Positions 62,682-64,000 of a DNA stretch of 64,000 bases are shown here, one piece after another. Positions within the stretch are counted from its first letter, which is position 1; each line of letters starts with the position of its first letter. A program made the position numbers and the translations under genes. The notes below the pieces were generated by a model. The model saw only the letters and a list, made by a program, of their open reading frames with translations. It made no database searches and was not told where the DNA came from. Source of the DNA: Streptomyces sp. Ru62 (GTDB lineage Bacteria > Actinomycetota > Actinomycetes > Streptomycetales > Streptomycetaceae); assembly GCF_002920615.1 (NCBI RefSeq), contig NZ_PQSU01000013.1:186001-250000 (forward strand), given 5' to 3'.

Positions 62682-63851
62682 TCACAGCTTGTTGCCCTCG
62701 CAATGCTCTGGGTGAGGGCTCTCCTCCGGCAGGATGAGGTGGACATCGCCGAACTCGTGCCACAGGTAGAGCGCGCGCAGCGCCTCCTCGTAGGCCCGGT
62801 CCACAGCCGCCCGCCCGGCGACCGCCTCCAGCATCAGCAGGTGGGAGGCCTCCGGCTCGTGCAACCCGGTCAGCAACCCGTCCACCACTCGTATTCCGCG
62901 CTCGGGCGTCACGACCAGATCCGTCCACCCCTCGGCCGCCCGCACCACGCCGTCCGGCCCCGCGGCCGACTCCACGGCCCGCACGGCCGTCGTCCCCACC
63001 GCGATCACCCGGCCGCCCGCCCGGCTGCCGCCACCACCCTCGTGAGAAAGCGCTCCGAGCCCTTCTCGACCCGCCCGGACGTGGTTGATCAGCCGCGCCG
63101 ACGCCTCCGGCACCGAGAACCGCTCCGGATACGGCGGCTCGTGCGCCTCCGTCGACGAGACCCCCGTGTGCAGCGTCACCGGCGCGAACCACACCCCCCG
63201 GCTCACCAGCTCCGCCACCAGCCGCGCGGTGAAGGGCCGGGCCGCACTCGGCATCTCGGCACTGCCCGCCCCGTCCGGCGACGGCAGCGCGAACACCGTC
63301 TGGTACGCGGACAGCGGCTGGTCCCGCTCCGTGTAGGAGTAGCGAATGGGCCGCCCGTGGTCGCCGAGCACCTCCCGTACGTCCGCCCCGGCGACCCGCG
63401 CCCACCACAGCCGCTCACCCCGCGCGCTCAGCGGCTCCTCCAGCAGCAGCCGGCCACCGCCCGGCAGCGACACCTCTGTCCCCGCGGGCGAGCCCGCACG
63501 CGCGCGCGTAGTACCGCGCCCGTCCGGTTCCCGCAGCTCGACCGCCCACCGCCCGTCGTCCCCGCGCGTGGAGAAATGCACCACCACGCGCGCGTGCCCG
63601 ATCCTCCCGTCCACCGCGGCGGCCAGCGTCGGGGAGGTGTTCACCACCAGCACATCCCCGGCCCGCAGCAGCCCCGGCAGCTCGCGGAACGCGTGGTGCG
63701 CCACCTCCGTTCCGCGCGACACCAGCAGCCGTACGGCGTCCCGCCCCGGCCCCGCCCCCCGCTGCTCGGCGGGCACGCGCGCGGACAGCTCGGCCGGGAC
63801 CTTCCCCCACTTCCGAGGCCCGAGCGGGGAGACCCCCGCGGACACGGTCAC
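62682..63851 (-). CDS. queA: QueA-like S-adenosylmethionine:tRNA ribosyltransferase-isomerase
   Basis: 389 aa, a little longer than typical QueA. ELSARVPAEQRGAGPGRDAV replaces the usual ELIAQxP...R start; RAGDVLVVNTSPTLAA, the DHGRPIRYSYTERDQPLSAYQTVF region, and SAARPFTARLVAELVSRGV mark the family, as does VGTTAVRAVESAA. Function would be epoxyqueuosine formation on tRNA, although the divergent N terminus leaves room for another role. GTG start overlaps the preceding stop (GTGA). Confidence 0.82.
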   Translation of the reverse strand: MTVSAGVSPLGPRKWGKVPAELSARVPAEQRGAGPGRDAVRLLVSRGTEVAHHAFRELPGLLRAGDVLVVNTSPTLAAAVDGRIGHARVVVHFSTRGDDGRWAVELREPDGRGTTRARAGSPAGTEVSLPGGGRLLLEEPLSARGERLWWARVAGADVREVLGDHGRPIRYSYTERDQPLSAYQTVFALPSPDGAGSAEMPSAARPFTARLVAELVSRGVWFAPVTLHTGVSSTEAHEPPYPERFSVPEASARLINHVRAGREGLGALSHEGGGGSRAGGRVIAVGTTAVRAVESAAGPDGVVRAAEGWTDLVVTPERGIRVVDGLLTGLHEPEASHLLMLEAVAGRAAVDRAYEEALRALYLWHEFGDVHLILPEESPHPEHCEGNKL

Positions 63852-64000
63852 CGCGCCCGAAGCAGGGACGGCGCCGCGTACCGCCCGCTCGCCGGACGCT
63901 CGTCCAGCAGCCGCAGGAACGCCGGCACGACATCGGCGGGCGCCGGACGCGGCGCGTCGTCGTCCGGTACGGCCGCCGCGTACAGGTCCGTCGCCATGTC
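63848..64000 (-). CDS. Partial CDS at the window edge, probable SDR C-terminus
   Basis: The frame is open from the window end to a TGA overlapping the queA start. The visible 50 codons read (D)MATDLYAAAVPDD..., then PADVVPAFLRLLDERPASGR and end LLRAR. The TDLY segment and the ASGRY-like tail fit the C terminus of a short-chain dehydrogenase, which I recall next to queA in Streptomyces. An internal ATG at 63997 could start a 49-aa protein instead, but truncation by the window is more likely. Confidence 0.6.
   Translation of the reverse strand, partial: DMATDLYAAAVPDDDAPRPAPADVVPAFLRLLDERPASGRYAAPSLLRAR

Overview
The window is high-GC actinobacterial chromosome and reads as core Streptomyces DNA. 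The evidence is very high G+C with strong third-position bias, GTG and TTG starts, GGAGG ribosome sites, and a gene order (cobalamin operon, PiT phosphate carrier, a 73-aa GATC-binding nucleoid protein, Asp23 cluster, SURF1, moaA, tyrS, tldE-tldD, fabG-fabI, serB, queA-like) that matches, from memory, the S. coelicolor SCO1804-SCO1855 block in inverted order. I see no prophage, insertion sequence, CRISPR array, rRNA or tRNA.

Region by region. (1) 1-12.7 kb is an aerobic-type cobalamin operon on the minus strand. A promoter and cobalamin riboswitch (about 12575-12717) lead into cbiB/cobD, cobQ, cobN, a fused ChlI/ChlD-type chelatase subunit, cobO, cobB and cobI. Every junction overlaps by 1-4 nt. 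A ZIP metal transporter on the opposite strand separates cobI from cobM. (2) 12.8-20.6 kb carries a PiT phosphate transporter with a PhoP-box-like upstream array and a small membrane partner, a secreted GH25 muramidase, a class II aldolase coupled to an alpha/beta hydrolase, a HEAT-like unknown, a VOC protein and a membrane-anchored beta-propeller-like unknown. (3) 20.6-23.7 kb has an ABC-F ATPase behind a leaderless 7-codon micro-ORF, then gbn, whose upstream region is packed with GATC sites, then an enoyl-CoA hydratase. (4) 23.8-26.9 kb is an Asp23/Gls24 envelope-stress cluster in which nearly every protein carries a variant of one small repeated fold. (5) 27-38.6 kb holds an SDR, a GH15 hydrolase, SURF1, a Cys-rich zinc protein, a DEDDh exonuclease with BRCT, an 868-aa RING-finger protein, a VIT1-type transporter, a zinc alcohol dehydrogenase and a family III CoA-transferase. 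(6) 38.6-48 kb holds two tandem subtilisins with an unusual C-terminal calcium-loop signature, a DUF485/acetate symporter pair, moaA, small membrane proteins and tyrS. (7) 48-64 kb holds tldE-tldD, fabG-fabI (arranged like mycobacterial mabA-inhA, and preceded by a leaderless 22-codon upstream ORF), a GntR/MFS pair, sixA, serB, a double-FHA ABC transporter, a lytic transglycosylase, a QueA-like enzyme and the tail of a probable SDR.

The most interesting material is non-coding: the GATC cluster in front of gbn, two leaderless upstream ORFs with -10 elements placed exactly at their ATG, four minisatellite-like tandem arrays at gene ends (periods 19, 23, 32-35 and about 35 bp), and several long perfect palindromes without assigned regulators. 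Gene names and S. coelicolor correspondences come from motif recognition and memory, not from a database search.
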